A DNA stretch of 64,000 nucleotides from Anaerobacillus isosaccharinicus (GCF_001866075.3 NZ_CP063356.1:434001-498000), one strand, 5' to 3'; shown: positions 27,332-37,287, counted from the stretch's first letter. Program-made: numbers and translations. The notes: a model not told the origin generated them from the sequence alone.

Positions 27332-28998
27332 CCTGAATTATTCATAGAAAATCTTTAATCGGTTATTAATGGCTATCTGATAAGCTTTTTTATTAAATTC
27401 ACTTGCATCAAATAAATGAAAAAAGAACCCATTTCTGTTAAGTTAAAAGTACGACCAAATAACCGACAGAAAGGGTTCTTATAATGGCTACTTTACCTCA
27501 ATTAACACTTGATTTCAATCGAAAAATTAAACTTTCTAACGACGGAGGAGAACTCTCATCCGATACTGGAGAATTCCTTTTTAGAGAATTCGATGAAAAG
27601 ATAAATTTTTCTTCTACATTAGCACGCTTTTTAAACCTAAAAGACAATAGACGCTACTATGTTCATTCGAATGAAAATTTACTTCGTCAAAAGATTTATC
27701 AAATCATTGCTGGTTATACCGATGATGATAATGCCGACCAATTAACGAGAGATCCTGTGTTTACTCAAATCATTGGTACAAATGCATTGGCTTCTCAGCC
27801 GAGTTTGTCTCGCTTTTTTAGACGTTTCGACGATCAATCTATGGAAGAATTGAATCAAGCCAACCAAGAGCTTATTGATAAAGTGCACCAACTCAGGGAG
27901 TCGAAGGCAGTCATTTTTGATTTGGATTCTACACATTCCGATACTTATGGAGATCAAGAAGCTGCGGCTTACAATACTCATTATGGAACAGTCGGTTTTC
28001 ATCCATTAGTTGCCTTTGATGGTGTAACAGGTGATTTCCTCAAAGCAAAGCTACGACCTGGAAACGTGTATACGTCCAATGGTGTAGTGGATTTTATTCA
28101 ACCACTCATTGAGCATTACAACGAAAAGTTTCCTGAGACAACACCTTTTCTTCGGGGTGATAGTGGTTTCGCTGTCCCTGCTTTATATGATTTGTGCGAA
28201 AGAGAGAGCGTTTATTACGTTATTCGTCTGAAATCAAATGCAATTCTGCAACGAATCGCAGATGAACTCCATCCTCCGTCTATCATTTCCGATGTTTCCA
28301 AGACGGAAATTTATTATGAAGAAACCATCTATCAAGCAAACTCTTGGTCGAAACCTAGAAAAGTAATTATCAAATCGGTACGCCCAGCGGGCGAATTACT
28401 GTTTTCCCATTCCTTCTTTGTGACAAATTTAGTAGATGCCTTTTCTCCTGAAGCAATCGTTCTTACTTATCAAAAAAGAGGAACGATGGAAAACTACATC
28501 AAGGAAGCCAAGAATGGGTTCGGTTTTGATAAAATGAATAGCCATTCTTTCCAAGTAAACGAAGTAAAAATGATGTTGAGTCTATTAGCTTATAACTTAA
28601 CAAACTGGTTGCGTACCCTCTGTTTTCCTGAAGGACAAAAGACCATGCAAATCGAGACCATACGCACCCGAATTATTAAAGTTGCCAGTAAACTAGTGAA
28701 GTCAGGACGTTCTCTGTACTTTAAGCTCGCTTCGAGTTTCGTTTACCAAGAATTCTTTTGGAATGTACTTCAACGAGTTCAGAGACTGAAAATAGTGTAA
28801 ACCTAAATAATTAACTAATTTCTGGAAATTCCATTCTAAACCAAGGGAGTAGTCTGTCTAAAAATGGGTGATTTTCAAGAAATACTTTTAAAATCAAAAA
28901 TGAAGTAGTTCAAATTGATATTATTCGATTTTAATGTGAGAGACTTTCATGATTTTTGCTTCTGTTATGACTTAACTTTGAAGTATGAATAATTCAGG
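27332..28998 (+). mobile_element. IS1380-family insertion sequence (1667 bp)
   Basis: Perfect 15-bp terminal repeats cctgaattattcata (27332-27346, inverted at 28984-28998) flanked by a 5-bp target duplication tatag (27327-27331 and 28999-29003). It sits between cheX and the 3' end of the DUF2225 gene, whose stop codon is only 8 bp beyond the duplication. No coding region is broken. Confidence 0.95.
27484..28800 (+). CDS. IS1380-family transposase
   Basis: A 438-residue DDE transposase (PF13701-like). Features include the N-terminal LTxDFNRKIKLSNDGGELSS motif of the family, the catalytic Asp in VIFDLDSTHSDTYG, a second in LRGDSGFA and the Glu in TMENYIKEAKNGFG. It is full length and undisturbed. 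Start: ATG 27484 after AGAAAGGG. With intact ends and duplication, the element is probably mobile. Confidence 0.94.
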   Translation: MATLPQLTLDFNRKIKLSNDGGELSSDTGEFLFREFDEKINFSSTLARFLNLKDNRRYYVHSNENLLRQKIYQIIAGYTDDDNADQLTRDPVFTQIIGTNALASQPSLSRFFRRFDDQSMEELNQANQELIDKVHQLRESKAVIFDLDSTHSDTYGDQEAAAYNTHYGTVGFHPLVAFDGVTGDFLKAKLRPGNVYTSNGVVDFIQPLIEHYNEKFPETTPFLRGDSGFAVPALYDLCERESVYYVIRLKSNAILQRIADELHPPSIISDVSKTEIYYEETIYQANSWSKPRKVIIKSVRPAGELLFSHSFFVTNLVDAFSPEAIVLTYQKRGTMENYIKEAKNGFGFDKMNSHSFQVNEVKMMLSLLAYNLTNWLRTLCFPEGQKTMQIETIRTRIIKVASKLVKSGRSLYFKLASSFVYQEFFWNVLQRVQRLKIV

Positions 28999-29011
28999 TA
29001 TAGATATATTT

Positions 29012-29707
29012 CTACTCAGCTTTTTTTTCAGCTTCCCGTATTAAATACCATTGGTCTCGCGCCATATCTACCAGCTTTGTTTCAAATGAGCGATTTTTGT
29101 GGTTTACCACTTTTGAAAAGTTCTTAACTGCTTCATCACGGTCTCCAATACGACGACTCAATTCAGCAATTAAGTAAATTAATCTCATCTCTGTCAACTG
29201 AGTCCCAATATAATCTGACTCAACATAGGAATTCTTGTATTTCTCTAAAGATAGCTTCATAAATCTCATCTCTTGTACAGGCTCTTCAAGCATGCGATAC
29301 AACCAAGACAATCTTAAACATAGCCCTGCCATGACAACGCTCTTCTCTTGCTTTAATGAACCAGATAAGATGGCTAACTTAAAGACATCAACTGCTTGCT
29401 CAAGAGTGCGTTCCTCGGAAAAATCTCTTTCTTTCCAATTTGCTGTGATTTGAGATTTGATTAATTCAATAGCATTAGGGGGAAAGGCGGTAGAGAACGT
29501 ATCTGCAAATCCGTAACCGCACTTTGGACATACACTAACCTCATAAAAAATCGGGTTTAATTCCTTATCTTTGTAATGCGTAAAAAAATCAGAGTCAATT
29601 CTTTCAACTCTAACAAATCTGGAACGTAGCTTTTTCGTCGTAAAATCAGTTGAACAAATAGGACATTTTACCTTTTTATCATATAATGGTTTTAATTCTT
29701 CAGACAT
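29012..29707 (-). CDS. DUF2225 family protein
   Basis: 231 residues. Two CxxC pairs near the N-terminus (CPICST and CPKCGYGF) probably bind zinc; the rest is helical and TPR-like, ending with the family segment MARDQWYLI. The function of DUF2225 proteins is unknown. Start: ATG 29707 after GAAGGGTG. Its original downstream region, including any terminator, has been replaced by the IS1380 element. Confidence 0.85.
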   Translation of the reverse strand: MSEELKPLYDKKVKCPICSTDFTTKKLRSRFVRVERIDSDFFTHYKDKELNPIFYEVSVCPKCGYGFADTFSTAFPPNAIELIKSQITANWKERDFSEERTLEQAVDVFKLAILSGSLKQEKSVVMAGLCLRLSWLYRMLEEPVQEMRFMKLSLEKYKNSYVESDYIGTQLTEMRLIYLIAELSRRIGDRDEAVKNFSKVVNHKNRSFETKLVDMARDQWYLIREAEKKAE

Positions 29708-30042
29708 AGAAAATCACCCTTCAAACTTCATTGTAGTATAAAATCACGTCCGAATACTATAATTTTCATTAATATCGTGACATTAGTAATAGATTATTAT
29801 GACATAACTCATTTTAACCCGTATCCTATCAAAACGTATAAGAAAATAGAACTATTCTTAATGAACTATCATGAAAATTATTCCTTTAGTGCCACTTGAG
29901 AAATGCAGAGAACCCATTTAGGTGCTGAAAAAGTGGACTTTTTCATTTTTGTCTGCAGGTTATTTGAGCTCGAGCAACTGGCGCTCGGAGCTAAACAACT
30001 CTTAAATTTTAAAACGTTTTTATATCTTTTAAACCTAAAAAG
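29708..30042. other. Intergenic region left of the nup operon
   Basis: AT-rich, no gene seen. Two hairpins occur: GAAAAAGT/ACTTTTTC near 29928-29945, and a bulged AGCTCGAGC / GCTCGGAGCT stem at 29967-29992. The promoter of the DUF2225 gene should lie at its left end. Confidence 0.4.
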
Positions 30043-30064
30043 AAAAACCGCCAATGGCGGTTTT
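30043..30064 (-). terminator. Terminator of the nup operon
   Basis: AAAACCGCC / GGCGGTTTT hairpin with a minus-strand T-run, touching the nupQ stop codon. Confidence 0.88.
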
Positions 30065-31027
30065 CTATCTACTACCCTTTTCATATGGTTTACCAATCGC
30101 ATTAGGTGCTTCAGCTTTACCTACGAAACCAGCTAAAGCTAGTATTGTTAATACATAAGGCGCAATTAATAAGTATACTTGTGGAACGTTTTGAAGAAAT
30201 GGAATAGCCTGCCCAGTTATACTTAATGATTGGGCTAAACCGAAGAATAATGCTGCTCCAAGCGCTCCAAGTGGATGCCATTTACCAAAAATCAATGCAG
30301 CTAAAGCCATAAATCCTTGACCGGCAATCGTATTGCCAGCAAAGTTACCAGCAGTTGTTAAGGCAAATACTGCTCCACCCATTCCTGCAAAAGCGCCACT
30401 TAGCATAACACCGATATAACGCATTTTATTAACTTTAATTCCCATCGTATCTGCAGCCATCGGATGTTCCCCTACTGAGCGTAGACGTAAACCGAATGGT
30501 GTATAAAACACAACATACCAAACGATTACTGCTACTAAAATCGCAATAAAAGAAGTGTAATAAACTCTCTGAAAGAATAGTGGTCCTAAAAAAGGAATGT
30601 CTTGTAACAAAGGTATATTCTCTCTAGAAATACGATACGTAATATAATCTGTTTGCCCTTTTCCAAATATACTTCTAACTAAGAAGACTGTTAGACCTAA
30701 TGCTAAGAAGTTTAATGCTACACCACTTACGATTTGATCAGCCTTCAACGAAATAGAAGCAACTGCGTGAAAGAGCGAGAATAACGCTCCAACCAATACT
30801 GCAGCAATTAATGCAAGCCATGGAGACCATACCCCAAGGCCTAAGCCTTCGAAGTACAAGGCAGAAACAATTCCCGTAAAGGCTCCAATGATCATTAAAC
30901 CTTCTAACCCAATATTAACAACACCGGAGCGTTCACTAAACAAGCCACCTAATGCAGTAAAAATCAACGGAGCGGCTAAAAAAACTGTGGCCGGGATCAC
31001 TAACGATAAAATATCCATTAAACTCAT
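30065..31027 (-). CDS. nupQ: Nucleoside ABC transporter permease
   Basis: 320-residue BPD_transp_2-type membrane protein with about eight to ten hydrophobic segments. The family loop GLEGLMIIGAF is near the N-terminus and the EAA-like region GMGGAVFALTTAGNF in the second half. Counterpart of B. subtilis NupQ (YufQ). Its ATG directly abuts the nupP stop, the tightest link in the operon. Last gene before the terminator. Confidence 0.92.
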   Translation of the reverse strand: MSLMDILSLVIPATVFLAAPLIFTALGGLFSERSGVVNIGLEGLMIIGAFTGIVSALYFEGLGLGVWSPWLALIAAVLVGALFSLFHAVASISLKADQIVSGVALNFLALGLTVFLVRSIFGKGQTDYITYRISRENIPLLQDIPFLGPLFFQRVYYTSFIAILVAVIVWYVVFYTPFGLRLRSVGEHPMAADTMGIKVNKMRYIGVMLSGAFAGMGGAVFALTTAGNFAGNTIAGQGFMALAALIFGKWHPLGALGAALFFGLAQSLSITGQAIPFLQNVPQVYLLIAPYVLTILALAGFVGKAEAPNAIGKPYEKGSR

Positions 31028-32089
31028 TTATTTTCCCTCCTTTTGGAGCCGGTTAATAACGAGTCGAATTAAATAGCTTGAAGCTACGAAGAAAATGATT
31101 AATGCAATAACAATATTGACTAGTTCTGGAGGAACCCCAGCTTGTGATTGCATATTCGGTGCACCTACAGTTAAGCCACCAAACAAAGCAGCTGCTAAAA
31201 ATACTCCAATAGAAGTATTGGCGCCCAGTAACGCAACGGCAATTCCATTAAAACCTGTACCAGTAAAGCCAGCTAAAATAGACATATACCCGTATGTTCC
31301 TAATCCTTCCATTGCCCCTGCTATACCAGCAAAAGCACCAGAAATGACCATAGCTAAAACAATATTTCTATTCACATTCATCCCAGCATAATGGGAAGCA
31401 TGCTTATTATACCCAACTGCACGCAACTCAAAGCCCAACGTCGTTTTCCACAGTAAAAACCAAAGAACAAAACACGCAAATATCGCTAGAAAAAAACCAT
31501 AGTGCAAACGAGAAAAATCAGTAATTGATTGTAAAAATGGCGAAGCAAGCGACGCTGTTGCTGAAATTCTCTCTGTTCTCTCACCAGGAGCTAATAAGTA
31601 GGTTCGAATTAGGTAGTTACTGACGTACAAGGCAACATAGTTCATCATGATTGTTACAATTACCTCATGAACTTGAAATCGTGCTTTTAATAATCCAGGT
31701 ATGAAACCCCATAAAGCACCAGCAAGTGCTCCAGCAGCTATAGCTAAAGGTAAGTGAATAAATAGCGGTGCATCAACTAAAATCCCAACAGCGACCGATG
31801 CTAACCAACCTACAATTAATTGACCTTCAACACCAATATTAAACAATCCAGTTCGAAAGGCAAAAGCAACTGCTAGTCCTGCAAAAATTAGTGGTGTCAT
31901 CATTCTGAGCATTTCGCCAAAGTAATAAATGTCTCCAAATACTCCAGAAAGTAAAGCCATGTATCCAACTATTGGATTTTGCCCGATAAAAAGCATAATG
32001 ATAGCACCAACAAAAATCCCTAAAAAAACTGAGATTAACGGAACCAAGATGTTCGTTATTTTACCCCTATTCAACCATTTATGGATCAT
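31028..32089 (-). CDS. nupP: Nucleoside ABC transporter permease
   Basis: 353-residue integral membrane permease of the same family as NupQ, with the conserved FNIGVEGQLIVG loop and a GIAGAMEGLGTYGYM segment. It corresponds to NupP (YufP). It overlaps the nupO stop by 4 bp (ATGA), showing translational coupling, and is followed immediately by nupQ. The pair forms the channel for guanosine or other nucleosides. Confidence 0.92.
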   Translation of the reverse strand: MIHKWLNRGKITNILVPLISVFLGIFVGAIIMLFIGQNPIVGYMALLSGVFGDIYYFGEMLRMMTPLIFAGLAVAFAFRTGLFNIGVEGQLIVGWLASVAVGILVDAPLFIHLPLAIAAGALAGALWGFIPGLLKARFQVHEVIVTIMMNYVALYVSNYLIRTYLLAPGERTERISATASLASPFLQSITDFSRLHYGFFLAIFACFVLWFLLWKTTLGFELRAVGYNKHASHYAGMNVNRNIVLAMVISGAFAGIAGAMEGLGTYGYMSILAGFTGTGFNGIAVALLGANTSIGVFLAAALFGGLTVGAPNMQSQAGVPPELVNIVIALIIFFVASSYLIRLVINRLQKEGK

Positions 32090-33615
32090 TGTTGTTCACC
32101 TACTATTTCACTTTTCCCACCAGCCATGAGAAGTCCTAACTCTTTCTCATTCGTTTCCTCTGGATCTACAATTGCTACTATTTTCCCTTCGTAGATAACT
32201 GCAATACGATCACTTATATTTAAGACCTCATCTAATTCTAAGGAAACGAGTAAAACTGCTCTACCTTTATCTCGCTCTTCAATTAGTTTGCGATGGATAA
32301 ATTCAATAGCACCAACATCTAATCCACGTGTCGGCTGAGCTGCTATTAGTAACTCTGGTGATCGATCGATTTCCCTTGCAATAATCGCTTTTTGTTGATT
32401 TCCACCAGATAATGCTCTTGCTAATGTTTGTTCGCTAGGTGTACGAACATCGTATTCCTCAATAAGCTTTTTAGATTTCTCAAAAATAGCAGGGAAATTT
32501 AACACTTTCCTTTTAGAGTATGGTTCTTGATAGTACGTTTGTAAGACAATATTCTCAGCAACAGAGAAATCGAGGACAAGACCGTGTTTATGCCGATCTT
32601 GAGGAATGTGAGCAATTCCTGCTTCCGTTACTTTTCTTGTTTTCAGTTTCGTTAAATCTTTTCCATTTAACGTGATCGTCCCACTCTCGATTTTACGTAA
32701 ACCCGTAATTGCCTCAATCAGTTCAGATTGGCCATTGCCATCTACCCCAGCAATCCCTAAAATTTCTCCAGCTTTAACCTCCAAGTTTAACCCATTAACG
32801 ACCGGGATTTTACGAATATCACGGACAACTAAATCTTTTACAGATAAGGCATCATGTTTAGGTTGAGCTTTTTCCCGTTCAACTGTAAAGTTAACTTCTC
32901 GACCAACCATCATCGCTGCTAAGGCATCAGGGTTCGATTCTCTAACTTCTACTGTCCCTATTCCTTTACCACGGCGAATAACTGTACAACGGTCACATAC
33001 AGACATAATTTCCTTTAATTTATGTGTAATCAAAATAATTGATTTTCCTTCTTTAACTAATGCTTTCATAATTTGAATTAGTTCATTAATCTCTTGTGGA
33101 GTTAATGCTGCTGTAGGTTCATCGAAAATCAGAATTTCTGCGCCACGGTATAAAGTTTTTATAATTTCAACTCGTTGTTGCATTCCAACAGAGATATCTT
33201 CTATTTTTGCTTTTGGATCTACCTTTAAACCATACTTCTCAGAAAGTGCTTGGACATCTTTCTCTGCCTTTTTAATATTAATTCTTCCAGCTATTGTCGG
33301 TTCGTTTCCTAAAATAATATTTTCAGCAACAGTAAAATTTTCAACAAGCATAAAATGCTGATGGACCATTCCAATTCCTAAACGATTAGCTACATTTGGA
33401 TTCGTAATATCCACCTTTTCTCCTCGAACTTTGATTTCACCTTTATCAGGTTGATAAAGCCCGAATAGAATATTCATTAATGTAGACTTGCCAGCACCAT
33501 TTTCTCCCAGTAGTGCATGGATCTCACCTTGACGAAGCTGGAGTGTAATATTATCATTTGCTACAATTCCCGGAAACTCTTTCCGGATATTATTCATTTC
33601 AATCACGTTAATCAA
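32086..33615 (-). CDS. nupO: Nucleoside ABC transporter ATP-binding protein
   Basis: A double ATPase of 509 residues, as in simple-sugar/nucleoside importers. The first domain has Walker A GENGAGKST, an atypical signature ISVGMQQR and Walker B ILIFDEPT. The second has the degenerate P-loop GVDGNGQSE and the signature LSGGNQQK. Start taken as TTG 33615 with TTAGGAG 7 nt upstream, giving INVIEMNNIRKEFPG, which matches B. subtilis NupO. The GTG at 33624 overlaps the ribosome site. Confidence 0.93.
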   Translation of the reverse strand: MINVIEMNNIRKEFPGIVANDNITLQLRQGEIHALLGENGAGKSTLMNILFGLYQPDKGEIKVRGEKVDITNPNVANRLGIGMVHQHFMLVENFTVAENIILGNEPTIAGRINIKKAEKDVQALSEKYGLKVDPKAKIEDISVGMQQRVEIIKTLYRGAEILIFDEPTAALTPQEINELIQIMKALVKEGKSIILITHKLKEIMSVCDRCTVIRRGKGIGTVEVRESNPDALAAMMVGREVNFTVEREKAQPKHDALSVKDLVVRDIRKIPVVNGLNLEVKAGEILGIAGVDGNGQSELIEAITGLRKIESGTITLNGKDLTKLKTRKVTEAGIAHIPQDRHKHGLVLDFSVAENIVLQTYYQEPYSKRKVLNFPAIFEKSKKLIEEYDVRTPSEQTLARALSGGNQQKAIIAREIDRSPELLIAAQPTRGLDVGAIEFIHRKLIEERDKGRAVLLVSLELDEVLNISDRIAVIYEGKIVAIVDPEETNEKELGLLMAGGKSEIVGEQQ

Positions 33616-33703
33616 AGGTAACACTCCTAACGTAAATTGCTATTTAATAGTTAACAAAGGCTAGTAAGATAATAACTAGCCTTTGTCTTGTACATATTTT
33701 ATT

Positions 33704-34804
33704 TTATAGGTCTTGAAGATAAGCTTGATATTCATCCTCAGTCATTGGAACGTTAATTTCACCGTTTAGAATTCTTGTTTTGTAATCTTCAACAGCTTCT
33801 AACGCTTCAGCTGATACGTTTTCTGTCGTTGGTGCAATTCCTACACCTTCTTGTTGTAAACCAAACTCAACAATTTGCCCACCTGGGAAATCACCGTTCA
33901 TTGTTCTTTCAGAAACAAGGTAAACAGCTTGGTCTACACGCTTAATCATTGAAGTTAATGTTACGTTTTCAGGAAGCCCTTCAGCGTGTTGGTCTTTATC
34001 TACACCAATTGCCCAAACATCTTCACCTGCACGTTTACGTTCTTTTGCTTCTGTAAATAATCCATTACCAGTACCACCTGCTGCATGATAAATAATGTCA
34101 GCACCTTGAGTGTAAATCGTACCTGCAATTTGTTGTCCTAATGCAGCATTATTAAACGATTCAGCATATTGAACAAAGATTTCAGCATCTGGGTTAACTG
34201 CTTTTACCCCTGCTTTAAATCCACTTTCAAACTTCTTAATTAAGAACCCGTCAACTCCACCAAGGAAACCAACTTTGTTTGTTTTCGTAGTTAAGCCTGC
34301 AATGACACCCACTAAGAATGACCCTTCGTGCTCACTAAACGTAATATTAGCAACGTTGTCTAATAGGTTGCCGTCATCACCTTCTACAACCATGTCAACA
34401 ATGGCTAGACGAGCATCTGCTTGTTGCTCTGCAACTGTTTTCACATCATTGCCCATTAAGAAACCGATAGCGAAAACTAAGTCGTTTCCTTCGCGTACTA
34501 GTCTGTTAATATTTGGTTGGTAGTCAGCATCTGTACTTGATTGTAAGTAGTCAACCGTTGCACCAAAGTCTGCTTTAAATTGTTGTAAACCTTCCCATGC
34601 TGATTCGTTAAACGATTTGTCGTCTACTCCACCAACATCTGTAACCATTTTCACTGAAAAATCTGTTGTCTCCTCAGTTGGAGCGTCGCCACCACCTGGT
34701 GTTGGTGTAGGATCTGCTGGAGCTGGATCTGCCCCTTGTCCACAAGCTGACAGTAATGTCCCAACCGCTAAGGTAAGTGACATTAAAATTGGAAATTTTT
34801 TCAT
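33704..34804 (-). CDS. nupN: Nucleoside-binding BMP-family lipoprotein
   Basis: Extracellular substrate-binding lipoprotein of the transporter. 366 residues from ATG 34804 (AAGGGGG upstream): lysine-rich signal peptide, lipobox LLSAC with the lipidated Cys at about 21, a Pro/Gly linker, then a BMP/Med domain (DVGGVDDKSFNESAWEGLQ). A longer frame to 34858 lacks a ribosome site. First gene of nupNOPQ. The upstream region holds a 16-bp palindrome. Confidence 0.93.
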   Translation of the reverse strand: MKKFPILMSLTLAVGTLLSACGQGADPAPADPTPTPGGGDAPTEETTDFSVKMVTDVGGVDDKSFNESAWEGLQQFKADFGATVDYLQSSTDADYQPNINRLVREGNDLVFAIGFLMGNDVKTVAEQQADARLAIVDMVVEGDDGNLLDNVANITFSEHEGSFLVGVIAGLTTKTNKVGFLGGVDGFLIKKFESGFKAGVKAVNPDAEIFVQYAESFNNAALGQQIAGTIYTQGADIIYHAAGGTGNGLFTEAKERKRAGEDVWAIGVDKDQHAEGLPENVTLTSMIKRVDQAVYLVSERTMNGDFPGGQIVEFGLQQEGVGIAPTTENVSAEALEAVEDYKTRILNGEINVPMTEDEYQAYLQDL

Positions 34805-34897
34805 TCTTTTTATCCCCCTTGTTATATGTGATTTTAGCTTCATGCTTACAATTTCCATTTATGCATATTCTTAAACACAAAATGAGAAGTTTAGTCA

Positions 34898-34913
34898 GGT
34901 ATGACGTCAGACC
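34898..34913. promoter_or_regulatory. Palindromic operator candidate upstream of nupN
   Basis: GGTNTGACGTCANACC, symmetrical except for one base pair, lies just downstream of a possible promoter (TTGAAG, 17 bp, TTATAG on the minus strand). It looks like a dimeric repressor site, GntR-type by appearance. The regulator is not identified. Confidence 0.45.
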
Positions 34914-35163
34914 TCTATAAATATGTATTCTGACCACCTTCAAATAGAATGTAAGCACTTAACTTAGTCAGCATAAATATATCACTTCTTACAAGGATTT
35001 AAAAGACATTTTTCCTATATTTCCATAAATTTTTGTGATGTTACTATCGCTAAATTTTCATTTAGGTTTCTGTTTTTAAAATCCTAACATAATAAATAAT
35101 GGAATTTATAATGTAGAATGTAGAATGTAGAATTATTGTGGGTAATTCTTCGAGTTCTATGCA

Positions 35164-35198
35164 AAAATCCAGGCTTGAATGTCAGCCTGGATTTTTTT
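35164..35198. terminator. Bidirectional terminator
   Basis: aaaaatCCAGGCT / AGCCTGGattttttt around an 8-nt loop. It lies between yneR-like gene and nupN, left of three short gtagaat repeats (35110-35135). Confidence 0.8.
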
Positions 35199-35251
35199 AT
35201 TCAAATCGTTGCTCTCAAAAATTCTGCATCCTACATTTCAAATTCTACATT

Positions 35252-35509
35252 TTAAGAAAGTATCATACTCTCTGTTTTTGGATCGAAATCGAGTGTTTTG
35301 CCTTCGAAATGCCATTGATCATTTTCAGTAATAAAAAACTTCACTCCATTTTTTTCAATTATATGAGACTCTTTTTCTAAAAGGTCTTTTTCTACACCTA
35401 TAAAAAATCCTTCTGCTCCGCGAACAAATAAACGAACTGCTTCATTATTCCCTAATACAAATTCATTTTTGTAGAACTCTGCTGCTGATTGACTAATTTC
35501 GAATACCAT
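35252..35509 (-). CDS. yneR: HesB/YneR-family protein
   Basis: 85 residues with the HesB-like fold (FEISQSAAEFYKNEF, AVRLFVRGAEGFFIGVE), as in B. subtilis YneR. It lacks the cysteines of true A-type Fe-S carriers, so cluster transfer is doubtful. Start: ATG 35509 after AGGGGGAA. Monocistronic. Confidence 0.75.
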   Translation of the reverse strand: MVFEISQSAAEFYKNEFVLGNNEAVRLFVRGAEGFFIGVEKDLLEKESHIIEKNGVKFFITENDQWHFEGKTLDFDPKTESMILS

Positions 35510-35770
35510 TAGAAGTTCCCCCTCAGATTATTGTGAATTAATTCACAATGTATTGTAAAAAATTTTAACTCCCGTAAAAGTTCTCTATCTATTTGTTTTG
35601 AAAAGCGACTTTTTCACTTTTCTTATATCTTTACTTTACTATTGTTCTGTCAACCTTTCAATAGACTTCACAAAGGTTACATACAATTGCTAAGATTTGC
35701 TAATTTACCCTTTGATAATTCAGCCTTTATAAACATATATATTACAAATCAGTTTATAGGGGGACAAGAA

Positions 35771-35959
35771 ATGAGTGGACGTTTTAAAATCCCGCAACAT
35801 TGGAAAGTAAATACGCATAAATTTTTAAGGGATTTTCAATTCCGTTGGTATAGCTTTTGGAAAAATTGGCACTATGTAAAATATTATTTTTACAATTCTT
35901 CAAGACATTTAGTAAAAACACGAAAGTTTAGACGAAAACTAAGAGGACTAAGAAAGTAA
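35771..35959 (+). CDS. Small basic aromatic-rich hypothetical protein (62 aa)
   Basis: Start set at ATG 35771 because TAGGGGG lies 8 nt upstream; the frame is open further left without a ribosome site. The product is rich in Lys/Arg and in Trp, Tyr and Phe (FRWYSFWKNWHYVKYYFYN) and ends RKLRGLRK. It is very basic and might bind membranes or nucleic acid. I do not recognise the family. Confidence 0.55.
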   Translation: MSGRFKIPQHWKVNTHKFLRDFQFRWYSFWKNWHYVKYYFYNSSRHLVKTRKFRRKLRGLRK

Positions 35960-36011
35960 TACTTCATATGTTATACTTAATTTAAAATTTCCAATAAATG
36001 AGGCGGTTACT

Positions 36012-36728
36012 ATGGAATTTTACAACCAATTAAGTCAGTATTACGACATTATCTTCCCACTAAATAAGCAGTCTGTTGATTTTATTAAAGAACACCTAGT
36101 TGACGGACCAGTCCTTGATTTAGCTGCGGGAACAGGAAATCATGCATTAGCTTTAGCAAGAGACGGATTTCAAGTTACTGCAACTGATTTAGATGAAAAT
36201 ATGGTTGTTAAAATAAAAGAAAAAGCAGCACTAGACGAAGTTACGATCATTGCCCTCCCACTCGCAATGGAGGAGCTTGACCAATTAAAGGACAAGTCTT
36301 TTTCGACAATTATTTGTTTAGGCAACTCCCTCGTTCACTTAAATAGTTTAGAGTCAGTTAAAAGCGTGACAACTACTATTTACGATTTGTTAGATCAAAA
36401 TGGAAAATTAATGATACAAATTGTAAACTATGATCGTGTATTAAATGAAGGTATAACTGAGCTACCATTAATCAACCGAGAAAAAGAACAAATTAGCTTT
36501 CGTCGTATATATAAACATGAGGAAAATAAGATTCTCTTTAAAGGAGAACTTACAATAGGCGGGGAAACACTAGAAAACGAAATTTCTTTACTGCCAATTA
36601 CGAGTCAACAACTAGTTGATGTTTTAACTAGCGTTGGCTTTAGTAAAATTAATTTGTTTGGCTCATTTAAAGGTGAACCCTTTGAAATAAACTCACCAGC
36701 ACTAATCATCGAAGCTACTAAGCACTAG
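36012..36728 (+). CDS. Class I SAM-dependent methyltransferase
   Basis: 238 residues. Motif I VLDLAAGTG (34-42), the acidic end of beta-2 at ATDLD (57-61) and the post-motif LGNSLVHL identify the Methyltransf_25-type fold. The substrate is unknown; similar bacillar proteins act on small molecules. Start: ATG 36012 after GAGGCGG. A strong terminator follows. Confidence 0.85.
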   Translation: MEFYNQLSQYYDIIFPLNKQSVDFIKEHLVDGPVLDLAAGTGNHALALARDGFQVTATDLDENMVVKIKEKAALDEVTIIALPLAMEELDQLKDKSFSTIICLGNSLVHLNSLESVKSVTTTIYDLLDQNGKLMIQIVNYDRVLNEGITELPLINREKEQISFRRIYKHEENKILFKGELTIGGETLENEISLLPITSQQLVDVLTSVGFSKINLFGSFKGEPFEINSPALIIEATKH

Positions 36729-36755
36729 GTTATAATTGTTCATTTTAATCATTTT

Positions 36756-36802
36756 AGTAAGAGAAGTTGCTCTTTTTTTCGTGCAACCTCTCTTACTTTT
36801 TA
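36756..36802 (+). terminator. Terminator of the methyltransferase gene
   Basis: AGTAAGAGA.GTTGC pairs with GCAAC.TCTCTTACT and is followed by TTTTTAT. Confidence 0.85.
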
Positions 36803-36830
36803 TAAAACAATAAAAAAGGAAAACTAATTG

Positions 36831-37016
36831 CTACTTCTCTATAATATTTATAATAACAGTATAGGTTTTAGGATCGACTTGTACAACTTGATGAACAATC
36901 ACTTGGTACTTTTTATTTTGCTTTTTTTCATCGCCAATAATTTCAAGTATTTCCTTGCCTAGCTCGTCTCCATCATCTAAGTTAATATCATAAAAGGTTT
37001 GCTCAATAATATTCAT
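36831..37016 (-). CDS. Small acidic hypothetical protein (61 aa)
   Basis: A 61-residue product with an acidic N-terminal half (NLDDGDELGKEILEIIGDE) and a beta-rich tail (YQVIVHQVVQVDPKTYTVII). Strong ribosome site AAGGAGGGG before ATG 37016. I do not recognise it. The pattern suggests a single compact alpha/beta domain. Flanked by convergent genes with terminators. Confidence 0.6.
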   Translation of the reverse strand: MNIIEQTFYDINLDDGDELGKEILEIIGDEKKQNKKYQVIVHQVVQVDPKTYTVIINIIEK

Positions 37017-37287
37017 AAGCCCCTCCTTAGTAACAAATCTTCTTAATTAATACATACGTAGGGCTTGTTTCAAATTTGAAGAAAAGTTTTCGACAAAAAA
37101 AGGTGACTTACCGTAAGGGTCTTGCTCTCCTTTTAGTTAGGACAAGCTACAGACTTTCCATTCTTTTGGTTGTAGATAAAACAACCTATACAGCTACTTA
37201 TTTTCCCTAGTTTACTAATGACTATAGTAAATGGTAAAATTTTCATATAATTAGGTTGTATAATTAAAGAGAGGTAAGGGGATTTCA

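Noticed and set aside
34805..34980. Purine riboswitch in the nupN leader
   Set aside because: The conserved loop and junction bases of purine aptamers are absent; only a short palindrome is present.
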